The notes under the pieces are model-generated. The model did not search any database. It saw nothing but the letters and a program-made list of their open reading frames with translations, and was not told where the DNA came from. Positions 1 to 6,801 of a stretch of 13,020 nucleotides of DNA are shown in pieces. Position numbers and translations under genes: made by a program. Source of the stretch: Dokdonella_A sp039926025 (GTDB lineage: Bacteria; Pseudomonadota; Gammaproteobacteria; Xanthomonadales; Rhodanobacteraceae); contig JBDSXV010000140.1 of the NCBI GenBank assembly GCA_039926025.1, forward strand, positions 1 to 13,020, read 5' to 3'. Within the stretch, counting starts at the first letter, position 1, and the number at the start of each line of letters is the position of its first letter.

Positions 1-27
1 CTCTTTTTGCGCTCGCGCTGAGCAAAC

Positions 28-115
28 GCATCGCGGCTGAAGCCGCTCCCACAAGGCCGCTCCGGCCGCTCCCACAAGGCCGCTCCGGCCACTCCCACAA
101 GATCGCTGCCACAAG
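28..115. repeat. REP-like palindrome followed by a 23-bp tandem repeat
   Basis: The array begins with a palindrome (GCGGCT, 2 nt, AGCCGC, about 33-46) inside a 22-nt stretch at 28-49 that recurs, inverted, at 12978-12999. It continues as a 23-bp tandem unit built from GCCGCTCCGGCC plus CTCCCACAAG: copies at 56-78 and 79-101 (one substitution) and a degenerate 14-nt remnant at 102-115. All copies share the CCCACAAG or CCACAAG ending. The array abuts the rbfA stop codon and so fills the 3' spacer of the operon, probably before truB. Sequences of this GGAGCGGCTTCAGCCGCGA type are, as I recall, very common between genes in Xanthomonadales. They can stabilise mRNA 3' ends or attenuate transcription, but that role is inference here. 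Confidence 0.8.
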
Positions 116-118
116 GAC

Positions 119-469
119 TTACGACTCGGGGGTTCCGCGCAGGAGCTGCTCGATACGTTCGCCCTTGTCGACTGAATCGTCGTAGCGAAAACGCAATTCC
201 GGGACGCGACGCAATTTCATCGTGCGCGACAGGTCGCGCCGGAATTCCCGCGCCAATTCGTTCAACGCGCTGACCGCTTCCTTCGATTCGTCGCCGATCA
301 ACGCGGTGACGTAGATCGTCGCCATGTCGAGATCACGCGTGACTTCGACTTCGGACACGCTCACCGAGGGCAGCGCGTGTTCGCGCACGGCCGCATGCAC
401 GAGCACTGCAACTTCGCGGCGCAATTCCGCAGAGATTCGGTCGGAGCGATTGAATGACTTGGCGGGCAT
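119..469 (-). CDS. rbfA: Ribosome-binding factor A
   Basis: The product is a 116-residue protein that matches RbfA in length and sequence. RbfA is a small KH-type RNA-binding protein of the cytoplasm that binds the 30S subunit near the 5' end helix of 16S rRNA during late maturation and is needed for growth in the cold. Visible features are the basic N-terminal segment with SDRISAELRREVAVLV, the central strand region EVTRDLDMATIYVT, and the conserved end MKLRRVPELRFRYDDSVDKGERIEQLL. The start is ATG at 469, since no other in-frame start lies nearby upstream. It has no recognisable Shine-Dalgarno sequence because the bases just before it are pyrimidine-rich and belong to a palindromic element. 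It is the fourth gene of rimP-nusA-infB-rbfA and lies 132 nt after infB, so it is probably cotranscribed. Confidence 0.95.
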   Translation of the reverse strand: MPAKSFNRSDRISAELRREVAVLVHAAVREHALPSVSVSEVEVTRDLDMATIYVTALIGDESKEAVSALNELAREFRRDLSRTMKLRRVPELRFRYDDSVDKGERIEQLLRGTPES

Positions 470-479
470 GCTTGGAGCT

Positions 480-597
480 GGGAATAGGGAGTGGGGAATA
501 GGGAATAGGGAATCGGTGGATCAAGGACTCGGAATCATCGCGAATTGGGGAATCGAGAAACCGCTGCGCTTCTCTCTATTCCCCATTCTCCATTCCC
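480..597. repeat. Palindromic spacer element of about 118 bp between infB and rbfA
   Basis: The 22-nt arm at 480-501 (GGGAATAGGGAGTGGGGAAT plus AG) and the arm at 576-597 are inverted copies that match at 19 of 22 positions and enclose 74 nt. The left part also carries direct GGGAATA repeats (480-486, 494-500, 501-507 region), and GGGGAATCG recurs near 547-555. On the minus-strand transcript this can fold into one long imperfect hairpin directly before the rbfA start. Repeats of the GGGAATAGGGAAT kind occur between genes in many Xanthomonadales, to my recollection. Whether it is a mobile MITE/REP-type element or only a simple repeat is not decidable from one copy. Confidence 0.7.
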
Positions 598-601
598 GTC
601 T

Positions 602-3283
602 CTACAGCGTCCGCGCGAATTCGATGCGCTCGAAGCACTCGATCTGATCGCCCGGCTTGACGTCGTTGTACTGCTTGACGCCGATGCCGCATTCGATGCC
701 ATTGCGCACTTCGTCGACGTTTTCCTTGAAGCGGCGCAACGATTCGAGCTCGCCCTGGAAGATCACCGTATTGTCACGCAGGACGCGGATCGGCTTGTTC
801 CGCTTGACCGTGCCCTCGATGACCATGCAGCCCGCGACCGCGCCGAATTTGGAGCTGCGGAACACGTCGCGAACCTGGGCGACACCGATGATCTCTTCGC
901 GCACTTCCATGCCGAGCAGACCCGTCGCCACCTGCTTCACCTGATCGATCACGTCGTAGATGATGGAGAAGTAGCGAAGATCCAGATTGTTCGATTCGAT
1001 GATGCGACGCGCCGATGCGTCCGCGCGCACGTTGAAGCCGATGATGACCGCCTTGGATGCAGCTGCCAGCGTTGCGTCGGATTCGGTGATGCCACCGACG
1101 CCAGATGCGATCACGTTGACCTTGATCGCATCGGTGGTGATCGCGACCAGCGATTCGCGCAAGGCCTGGGCCGAACCCTGCACGTCCGCCTTGACGACCA
1201 GGTTCAAGGTCAGCTGACCTTCGCCCTGACCCATCTGCGCGACCATGTCTTCCATGCGGTTGCCTGCCTGCGAAACCAGGCGCGTTTCGCGACGCTTGTG
1301 CATGCGCTGCGAAGCCACGTCCTTGGCCAGGCGCTCGTCGGCGACGACAACGAAGTCATCGCCCGCTGCCGGCACACCGGAAAGACCGAGCACCTGCACC
1401 GGAATCGACGGACCCGCTTCCTCGACCTGACGTCCGGATTCGTCGAACAGCGCGCGAACGCGACCGTATTCGATACCGCAGACGAGGAAGTCGCCCTTCT
1501 TCAGGCGGCCTTGCTGCACAAGCACCGTAGCGACCGGGCCGCGGCCCTTGTCGAGGCTGGATTCGATCACCGTGCCGCTCGCACGACCATCCGGCACGGC
1601 CTTGAGGTCCATGACTTCGGCCTGCAACAGGATGGCTTCGAGCAGATTGTCGACACCGTCGCCGGTCTTCGCCGACACCGGCACGAACGGAACGTCGCCG
1701 CCCCACTCTTCCGACACGACTTCGTGCTGGACCAGGCCCTGCTTGACGTTTTCCGGATTCGATTCCGGCTTGTCCATCTTGTTCATCGCAACGATCAGCG
1801 GCACCTTGGCAGCGCGCGCGTGCTGGATTGCTTCGATCGTCTGTGGCTTCACGCCATCGTCGGCGGCGACAACCAGCACCACGATATCGGTCGACTGCGC
1901 ACCACGTGCGCGCATCGACGAGAACGCGGCATGGCCCGGCGTATCGAGGAAGGTGATGACGCCCTTCTCGGTTTCGACGTGGTACGCGCCAATGTGCTGG
2001 GTGATGCCGCCCGCTTCGCCCGAGGCGACCTTGGTGCGACGGATATAATCGAGCAAGGACGTCTTGCCGTGATCGACGTGACCCATGATCGTGACCACCG
2101 GCGGACGCGCCGACTGATCGCCCTCATCACCGGCCTGATGCGCCAGCAAGGTGGATTCCGCACTGGTGTCTTCTGCCGCGACTACCTTGTGGCCGAGTTC
2201 TTCGGCGACCAGTACAGCGGTATCGTGGTCGATTGCCTGGTTGATCGTGACCATAACTCCCATCTTGAACAATGCCTTGACGATTTCAGCGCCCTTGACG
2301 GCGAGCTTCTGCGCCAGATCGGCTACGGTGATTGTTTCGCCAACGGCGATTTCGCGGGTGACCGGTGCAGTGGGACGCGAAAATCCATGTGCCGGCCCCG
2401 TGCGCGAATGATCCGCTCCACGCGCCTTCGGACGCTTGCGACCCGTGCGCCGTGCGGCGCCTTCCTGTGACAGATGCAGTTCGTTGCCGAAGTACCGCTT
2501 GCCGCCCGGCGCCTCGGTGGGGCCGTCCTCGCGCATGCGATGCGAGCCATGCTTGGGCTTGTGACGATGGTCGGCTGCGCCGCCCGGAGCACCGCCCGGC
2601 GCGGCTGCACCCGGTGCGCCGGTGTGGCTGCGCGGACGTTGTTCCGGACGCGAGCGATCGGCTTCGCGTGCGGGTGCCTCACGCACCGGTGTTGCAGGCG
2701 TTTCCCTTGCAGCGACAACAGGTTTCGCTTCGACCGCCGTCTCGACCACAACGGGCGCCTTGGCGCGCGCTTCCTCTTCAGCGGCAGCGCGTCGCGCCTC
2801 TTCGGCGGCGCGCACCTTGTCTTCTTCTTCCTGGCGGCGACGATCAGCTTCGTTGCGCGTGTTTTCCTCGGCTTCGCGCTTGAGCTGCGACTCGCCAAGT
2901 TTCCGGATCGCATCTTCGCGTTCCGGATCGACATGCGCGTTCGCTTCTTCTTCCATCGCGCTGCGTTTGACATAGGTGCGCTTCTGGCGCACTTCGACAT
3001 TGACCGTCTTCGCTGTTGCCCCGCGCTGACCGGGAACGACCGTGATTTCGCTGACCGTGCGGCGCTTGAGCGTGATCTGGCGCGGCGACGAAGCCTCTTC
3101 GACCGGCGCATCCTGCTTGCCATGCGTGCGGCGCAGGAAGCCGAGCAGTTTCACCTTCTCGGTGCTGCTGATGACCTGCTCAGGGTCGGAAAACTTCATG
3201 CCCGCTTCGGCGAGCTGCGTAAGCAACTTGTCGATCGGCGTGCCGAGGACTGTGGCCAGCTGTTTGATCGTGACGTCCGACAT
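602..3283 (-). CDS. infB: Translation initiation factor IF-2
   Basis: IF2 is the GTPase that brings formyl-Met-tRNA to the 30S subunit and promotes joining of the 50S subunit. At 893 residues it is the usual size for a gammaproteobacterial long form. Order of domains: IF2_N fold at about 1-52; a second N-terminal block near 60-125; a charged, Glu/Arg/Ala-rich probable coiled coil (about 120-180); a Pro/Gly/His-rich linker (about 185-300); a second IF2_N-like domain (about 312-370); and the G domain with G1 GHVDHGKT at 401-408, G3 DTPGH at 447-451, G4 NKMD at 501-504 and G5 SAK at 537-539. Beta-barrel and fMet-tRNA-binding C-terminal domains follow, ending GDQIECFERIEFARTL. Start ATG at 3283 has GGAG about 10 nt upstream. 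It lies 149 nt after nusA in the same operon. The tRNA-fMet gene it acts with is 3.5 kb upstream. Confidence 0.98.
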   Translation of the reverse strand: MSDVTIKQLATVLGTPIDKLLTQLAEAGMKFSDPEQVISSTEKVKLLGFLRRTHGKQDAPVEEASSPRQITLKRRTVSEITVVPGQRGATAKTVNVEVRQKRTYVKRSAMEEEANAHVDPEREDAIRKLGESQLKREAEENTRNEADRRRQEEEDKVRAAEEARRAAAEEEARAKAPVVVETAVEAKPVVAARETPATPVREAPAREADRSRPEQRPRSHTGAPGAAAPGGAPGGAADHRHKPKHGSHRMREDGPTEAPGGKRYFGNELHLSQEGAARRTGRKRPKARGADHSRTGPAHGFSRPTAPVTREIAVGETITVADLAQKLAVKGAEIVKALFKMGVMVTINQAIDHDTAVLVAEELGHKVVAAEDTSAESTLLAHQAGDEGDQSARPPVVTIMGHVDHGKTSLLDYIRRTKVASGEAGGITQHIGAYHVETEKGVITFLDTPGHAAFSSMRARGAQSTDIVVLVVAADDGVKPQTIEAIQHARAAKVPLIVAMNKMDKPESNPENVKQGLVQHEVVSEEWGGDVPFVPVSAKTGDGVDNLLEAILLQAEVMDLKAVPDGRASGTVIESSLDKGRGPVATVLVQQGRLKKGDFLVCGIEYGRVRALFDESGRQVEEAGPSIPVQVLGLSGVPAAGDDFVVVADERLAKDVASQRMHKRRETRLVSQAGNRMEDMVAQMGQGEGQLTLNLVVKADVQGSAQALRESLVAITTDAIKVNVIASGVGGITESDATLAAASKAVIIGFNVRADASARRIIESNNLDLRYFSIIYDVIDQVKQVATGLLGMEVREEIIGVAQVRDVFRSSKFGAVAGCMVIEGTVKRNKPIRVLRDNTVIFQGELESLRRFKENVDEVRNGIECGIGVKQYNDVKPGDQIECFERIEFARTL

Positions 3284-3379
3284 CGATTTCGTACTCCGTG
3301 ACTCGTGCGACGCTTGCAGCGACTATCCCAGCGGCGCTTTCGCACAAGCGGCCGTATTGCTCCGACAACTCCGGGCGAG

Positions 3380-3419
3380 ACCGCGGATTCCGCGGTTGCG
3401 CCCTCCCTGCAACGCAGGG
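3380..3419 (-). other. Two tandem hairpins in the nusA-infB spacer
   Basis: Two perfect short palindromes lie back to back: ACCGCGG-ATT-CCGCGGT at 3380-3396 and CCCTGC-AAC-GCAGGG at 3405-3419, separated by 8 nt. Neither is followed by a run of U in either direction, so they are not typical intrinsic terminators. In the operon mRNA they begin about 13 nt after the nusA stop codon. Possible roles are protecting the 3' end of a nusA segment after processing, an RNase cleavage boundary, or slowing polymerase between nusA and infB. These roles are inference. The hairpins themselves are directly visible. Confidence 0.6.
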
Positions 3420-3432
3420 CTTCCAGCGATTC

Positions 3433-4926
3433 TTATGAAACAGCGGTCTCGCGCGCCGCCATGATCAGGTTCGAAGCCTGATCCTCGTCGATACCTTCAA
3501 GACCCAGCTCCATGAACTCGTCAGTCGCAAGATCCGCCAGGTTCTCGCGCGTGACGATGCCATGCGAAGCGAGCTCGAATCCGAGCGCCTCGTCCATGCC
3601 CTCTACTGAAAGCAGGTCCGCCGAGGGCTTGTGTTCCTCGATGTTCTCTTCCGCCGCCAGAGCGTCGGTCAGCAGCGCATCGCGAGCACGAGCACGCAAT
3701 TCCTCGACGATGTCCTCGTCGAAGCCTTCAATGCCGAGCAACTCGGCCGTCGGCACGTAAGCGATTTCCTCGACCGTGGAAAACCCTTCCTGCACGAGGA
3801 TCTGCGCGATTTCGTTGTCGACTTCGAGCTTGCTCACGAACAGCTCGCGCGCAGTCTCCTGCTCGGTCTCGCTCTTCTGACGCACCTGATCGGCGGTCAT
3901 CACGTTGAGCTGCCAGCCCGAGAGCTTGCTCGCCAGACGCACGTTCTGGCCACCACGACCAATCGCCTGCGACAGCTTGTCTTCGGCAACCGCGATGTCC
4001 ATCGAGTGTTTTTCTTCGTCGACAATGATCGACTGCACTTCAGCCGGCGCCATCGCGTTGATCACGAACTGCGCCGGGCTGTCGTTCCACAGCACGATGT
4101 CGATACGCTCGCCGTTCAATTCGTTCGACACCGCCTGCACGCGCGAACCGCGCATGCCGATGCAGGCGCCGATCGGATCGGTGCGATGATCGTGCGCAAG
4201 CACTGCGATCTTCGCGCGATCGCCCGCGTCACGCGCACACGCCTTGATCTCGACCAGACCCTGGCCGACTTCCGGCACTTCGAGCTTGAACAGTTCCATC
4301 ATCAGCTCGGGCGCCGTGCGCGAGACGAACAGCTGCGGTCCGCGCAATTCCGAACGCACTTCGTACAGATAGCCACGCAGGCGATCGCCCGTGCGCACCG
4401 CTTCGCGTGGGATCGCGCGGTCGCGCGGCACGAAGGCTTCGGCGTTGCCACCAAGGTCGAGGAACACGCTGCCGCGCTCGACCCGCTTGACGATGCCTGT
4501 GATCAGCTCGCCAATGCGATCCTTGTAAGCATCCACCACCAGGGCGCGCTCTGCTTCGCGCACGCGCTGCACGATGACCTGCTTCGCCGCCTGCGCTGAA
4601 ATACGGCCGAAATCGGGGTTCTCTATCGACTGCTCGACGAAACCGCCGATACCAACGCCAGGCGCCTCGTCTTCTGCATCCATCATGCGAATCTGGCGAT
4701 CGGGCGATTCCATCACGACATCGTCAGGCACGACTTCCCAGCGCCGGAAGGTTTCGTATTCGCCGCTTTCGCGATCAATCGCGACACGCACCGACACGTC
4801 TTCCTCGGCATAGCGCTTTTTCGCGGCGGACGCGAGCGCGGCCTCCATCGCTTCGAAAATCACGCCTTTCGGCACGCCCTTTTCATTGGCGACCGCATCG
4901 ACGACCAGCAGCAACTCTTTACTCAT
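3433..4926 (-). CDS. nusA: Transcription termination/antitermination factor NusA
   Basis: NusA binds RNA polymerase and nascent RNA, and controls pausing, intrinsic and Rho-dependent termination, and rRNA antitermination. The 497-residue product is close to the E. coli length (495). Domains: N-terminal polymerase-binding domain (about 1-130, starting MSKELLLVVDAVANEKGVP); S1 domain (about 135-200, GIVKRVERGSVFLDLGGNAE); KH1 (about 230-285, GMRG at 257-260); KH2 (about 300-350, GRGG at 323-326); and two acidic helix-hairpin-helix repeats (about 364-425 and 437-495, as in ELLGIEGFDEDIVEELR and DLLSVEGMDEALGFEL). The two C-terminal repeats are those that contact the polymerase alpha subunit and lambda N in E. 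coli. Start ATG at 4926 has AAGGAG about 8 nt upstream. It follows rimP by 96 nt. NusA autoregulation is known in several bacteria and bears on the two terminators upstream of rimP. Confidence 0.98.
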   Translation of the reverse strand: MSKELLLVVDAVANEKGVPKGVIFEAMEAALASAAKKRYAEEDVSVRVAIDRESGEYETFRRWEVVPDDVVMESPDRQIRMMDAEDEAPGVGIGGFVEQSIENPDFGRISAQAAKQVIVQRVREAERALVVDAYKDRIGELITGIVKRVERGSVFLDLGGNAEAFVPRDRAIPREAVRTGDRLRGYLYEVRSELRGPQLFVSRTAPELMMELFKLEVPEVGQGLVEIKACARDAGDRAKIAVLAHDHRTDPIGACIGMRGSRVQAVSNELNGERIDIVLWNDSPAQFVINAMAPAEVQSIIVDEEKHSMDIAVAEDKLSQAIGRGGQNVRLASKLSGWQLNVMTADQVRQKSETEQETARELFVSKLEVDNEIAQILVQEGFSTVEEIAYVPTAELLGIEGFDEDIVEELRARARDALLTDALAAEENIEEHKPSADLLSVEGMDEALGFELASHGIVTRENLADLATDEFMELGLEGIDEDQASNLIMAARETAVS

Positions 4927-5022
4927 TTCCCAACTCCTTCACGACCGCAATCCGCGACCGGAATGGCTTAGACAATCCAGACGACGCTCCACCATGGAAA
5001 CGCCATGAATTCCTGGTCCAGC

Positions 5023-5550
5023 TCAATGCTTGTTCCTGCGCCGAGCAGGCTTTTCCAGCCCCTCGGGTTCCGCCTTGGCCTGGACCATGCCAAGTGCCGC
5101 GTAGTCCGGCATCAGGCGCGCCTTGGCGATGTTCGCGTGAGCGATGGTCACCGGCACGCCATCCTGCTCGATCGTGATGCGATCTCCCTCGACCGAACGG
5201 ATCGGACCCTGGAAGCGGCGCCGGCCATCCAGCGGCAGGCTTACGTTGATCTTGGCAACCTCGCCAACGAAGCGCGTGAAATGCGCTGGCGTAAACAACG
5301 GACGCTCAAGTCCCGGCGAGGAAACTTCGAGCGTATAGCGACCCGCAACCGGGTCGTTGACGTCGAGCAGCGCGGAAATCTCGCGACTGGCCCGTTCGCA
5401 ATCGTCGATCGTGACTCCGCGCTCCGGCTCGTCGATATAGACGCGCAGCACACTGCCAGCCGCATTCGGGCTGTATTCGATACCGACCAGCTCAAGGCCG
5501 AGATCGGTGATCGCAGGTGCCAGGAGTTCGTTGAGTTCCTCGTTCGTCAT
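5023..5550 (-). CDS. rimP: Ribosome maturation factor RimP
   Basis: RimP (formerly YhbC/YlxS) is a cytoplasmic factor that helps early 30S subunit assembly. The 175-residue protein has the N-terminal alpha/beta domain (about 1-82, with LGLELVGIEY and the VYIDEPERGVTIDDCERASREI block), the family signature YTLEVSSPGLERPL at 72-85, and a C-terminal SH3-like barrel (about 90-155, GRRRFQGPIRSVEGDRITIE). It ends in a basic tail (KPARRRNKH), and at 175 residues is somewhat longer than the E. coli protein. Start ATG at 5550; the upstream purine-rich bases (GCGAACGGAT) make only a weak ribosome binding site. It is the first gene of rimP-nusA-infB-rbfA, and lies behind a long leader with two terminators. 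Confidence 0.96.
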   Translation of the reverse strand: MTNEELNELLAPAITDLGLELVGIEYSPNAAGSVLRVYIDEPERGVTIDDCERASREISALLDVNDPVAGRYTLEVSSPGLERPLFTPAHFTRFVGEVAKINVSLPLDGRRRFQGPIRSVEGDRITIEQDGVPVTIAHANIAKARLMPDYAALGMVQAKAEPEGLEKPARRRNKH

Positions 5551-5610
5551 ATCCGTTCGCTTTTGCGATCGTCAATGATCGCGTACGGTAACCGTCCGTA
5601 AACAAAGGCA

Positions 5611-5645
5611 AAAAACACAAATAAAAAATGGGCACGAGGCCCATT
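5611..5645 (-). terminator. Intrinsic terminator T2 upstream of rimP
   Basis: On the minus strand, AATGGGC, a 5-nt loop (CTCGT), and GCCCATT form a perfect 7-bp stem (5645-5627). It runs into a long T-rich tract (5626-5611, TTTTATTTGTGTTTTT type). It lies only about 60 nt before the rimP start codon, downstream of the only strong promoter seen for the operon. Full-strength termination here would silence rimP, so it must be read through, relieved, or bypassed by another promoter. Confidence 0.8.
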
Positions 5646-5710
5646 CCGTAGTCCGCCGTTGTATCCACCGGCGAGCTGTCCCGTCGACAGCCGCGCATCC
5701 TGCGCTTGCA

Positions 5711-5739
5711 TAAGAAAAAGGCCACGCACAGGTGGCCTT
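5711..5739 (-). terminator. Intrinsic terminator T1 upstream of rimP
   Basis: On the minus strand, AAGGCCAC, a 6-nt loop (CTGTGC), and GTGGCCTT form a perfect 8-bp stem (5739-5718) followed by TTTCTTA. It lies about 75-95 nt after the predicted start near 5813. Nothing recognisable is encoded before it, so it would either end a small RNA of about 100 nt or act as a leader attenuator for rimP-nusA-infB. Confidence 0.8.
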
Positions 5740-5819
5740 CCCTCAAGCCGTGGTGGTAGGGCGCGCTCGTTGCATCAAAGTGCAAGCGAACCATGCATCC
5801 CTGCCAAACCGAGCCGCAG

Positions 5820-5848
5820 ATCATAGCCCTGGCAAGCGAACTACGCAA
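5820..5848 (-). promoter_or_regulatory. Sigma70-type promoter of the rimP operon leader
   Basis: On the minus strand TTGCGT (5848-5843), a 17-nt spacer and TATGAT (5825-5820) make a near-consensus sigma70 promoter. The following discriminator, CTGCGGCTCGG, is GC-rich, as at promoters under stringent (ppGpp/DksA) control. The predicted start is near 5813. The 14 nt from 5821 to 5808 (ATCTGCGGCTCGGT) are identical to 6891-6878 at the tRNA-fMet promoter, which has the same 17-nt spacing. Confidence 0.8.
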
Positions 5849-6020
5849 GATTTTGAGGCGCCTGATGCCGGGTCGCTTGAGCCCGTCTGCGGGAATTTAA
5901 CGGGTCATGCGGCAAACTGCGCGCCGACAGCGGCAGGGAGGCCGCGCCCGCCGGGGGACCGAACTGCCGGATCCATCCTTTTTCTGCACCGTGTTTGAAT
6001 TGATCGAGGCAAGTGATTCA

Positions 6021-6644
6021 GTGAAATTGAAAGGTGTTTTGCTCCTGCTGCTCGCTTCCCTGGCGTCCAGCGCCTGTGCCGACAGCGTCTTCGACGATGG
6101 CTACGACGGATCGCCTGACGACTGCCCGCTGGGCCGGCAGATGGTCGAAAAATTGTGCTTCAGGTACACCTTCACAGGCCCCGCATGCACATCGCTGACT
6201 GATATCACGACATTCGAATCAGTCTGGGGACGCAATACCCCCAGCGGAACGCAGCTACCGTTCCCTGGGCTCAACTACTACACGGTCTTCACGGGAATGC
6301 TCTCGGCCGGATATACCGCCGTGCGGTTTGAAGTGCCCTTCAACTTGCCCGCGGGTCAGACCGGCCTGTTTACACACGGGGAGACGCTTCCAGGTCCGGG
6401 CCTGACTGCCGCGATCAGCGAACGCTGCGGCGATTTCCTGCCGCATAACTTGCAATGTGGGCCGATAGAGAATTCGGGGCCCGGTCAGTTCCTCGCCAAA
6501 TGGAAACTGGACGGCAATACCGGAAGCAACGGTTGCCCGCTTGAGCCAGGCAAGGCGTATTACTTCAACGTCATGATGACCAATGGCGACGACTGCCCCG
6601 CGGGCGCCTGCGCGGTCACGTTGCAGAACAACCATACGCCTTGA
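6021..6644 (+). CDS. Small cysteine-rich exported protein of unknown function
   Basis: I do not recognise a family. The 207-residue product read from GTG 6021 begins with a clear signal peptide: two Lys, then a Leu-rich core (GVLLLLLASLASSACA). Cleavage after ACA, before DSVFDDG, fits signal peptidase I. A lipoprotein reading at the Cys is possible, but the residue at -3 is Ser, a weak lipobox. The mature part has eight Cys, an even number that suggests disulfides outside the cytoplasm, and a DDCPxG motif near both ends (DDCPLG and DDCPAG). The FDDGYD segment resembles a FxDGF(D/E) motif I recall in secreted Xanthomonadales proteins. The start is chosen because the signal peptide follows it directly and GAGG lies 11 nt upstream; an in-frame GTG at 5991 and ATG at 5907 would put extra residues ahead of the signal. 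It is the only plus-strand gene, inserted between tRNA-fMet and rimP. I see no convincing promoter. Confidence 0.75.
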   Translation: MKLKGVLLLLLASLASSACADSVFDDGYDGSPDDCPLGRQMVEKLCFRYTFTGPACTSLTDITTFESVWGRNTPSGTQLPFPGLNYYTVFTGMLSAGYTAVRFEVPFNLPAGQTGLFTHGETLPGPGLTAAISERCGDFLPHNLQCGPIENSGPGQFLAKWKLDGNTGSNGCPLEPGKAYYFNVMMTNGDDCPAGACAVTLQNNHTP

Positions 6645-6667
6645 CCGCGCGTCGGCATCGAGACATC

Positions 6668-6699
6668 GGGTCGATACCGATTCGTCCAACTGTCGACCC
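6668..6699 (+). other. Inverted repeat after the exported-protein gene
   Basis: GGGTCGA (6668-6674) and TCGACCC (6693-6699) form a perfect 7-bp stem with an 18-nt loop, 24 nt after the stop codon of the plus-strand gene. There is no T tract, so it is at best a weak terminator. The strong hairpin at 6768-6793, made for the opposite strand, may also stop plus-strand transcripts. Confidence 0.35.
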
Positions 6700-6757
6700 A
6701 CGCGCCTGGGCCCGATCGCGAAGCGTGTCGCCCCAATCGGCTTCAATAGGCCTGTTG

Positions 6758-6793
6758 AAAACAAAAACGGCGCGATCTGGAAAGATCGCGCCG
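6758..6793 (-). terminator. Intrinsic terminator of the tRNA-fMet gene
   Basis: On the minus strand, CGGCGCGATCT, a 4-nt loop (TTCC), and AGATCGCGCCG form a perfect 11-bp stem (6793-6768) followed by TTTTTGTTTT (6767-6758). It begins 9 nt after the CCA end of the tRNA. It would also stop read-through from nuoN, for which no terminator of its own is visible. It separates the tRNA unit from the rimP operon. Confidence 0.92.
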
Positions 6794-6801
6794 TCAAAAT
6801 T

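Larger units (their letters stand above)
5551..5813 (-). promoter_or_regulatory. Long structured 5' leader of the rimP-nusA-infB-rbfA operon, or a separate small RNA of about 100 nt
   Basis: From the predicted start near 5813 to the rimP ATG the leader is about 263 nt. In transcript order it holds: a hairpin at 5791-5765 (about 10 bp, one bulged C, 6-nt loop); an intrinsic terminator at 5739-5718; a second one at 5645-5627; and a hairpin at 5582-5565 (GCGATC, 6-nt loop, GATCGC) close to the rimP start. The short sequences at 5749-5753 and 5722-5726 (CCACG and CGTGG in RNA) could also pair, which would break the first terminator. This is the layout of a transcription attenuator. In E. coli the metY-rimP region likewise contains terminators, with NusA and CspA-family proteins reported to affect the operon. 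Which ligand or protein acts here, if any, is unknown. The first 100 nt could instead be an independent small RNA. Confidence 0.55.

Noticed and set aside
1..115. Tandem repeats as a CRISPR array
   Set aside because: The units are directly adjacent with no unique spacers, and no cas gene is present.
545..2470. 641-codon open frame on the plus strand opposite infB
   Set aside because: It lies antisense to the unmistakable infB, begins in the spacer repeat, and its product is the His/Asp/Arg-rich low-information type that GC-rich antisense frames give. No domain is recognisable.
3631..4599. 322-codon plus-strand frame opposite nusA
   Set aside because: Antisense shadow of nusA with the same His/Asp/Arg-rich character and no ribosome binding site or domain.
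4993..5007. Small palindrome CATGG-5 nt-CCATG in the rimP-nusA spacer
   Set aside because: A 5-bp stem with no U tract is within chance expectation.
5749..5815. Degenerate tRNA between the second promoter and the first terminator
   Set aside because: The segment has a CCACCA-like string and a hairpin, but no T arm, anticodon arm or acceptor pairing could be built.
5881..5905. Inverted repeat CCCGT/ACGGG with a possible -35 box near 5877, as promoter or operator of the exported-protein gene
   Set aside because: The stem is only 5 bp and no -10 box stands at a proper distance; I could not make a convincing promoter for the plus-strand gene.
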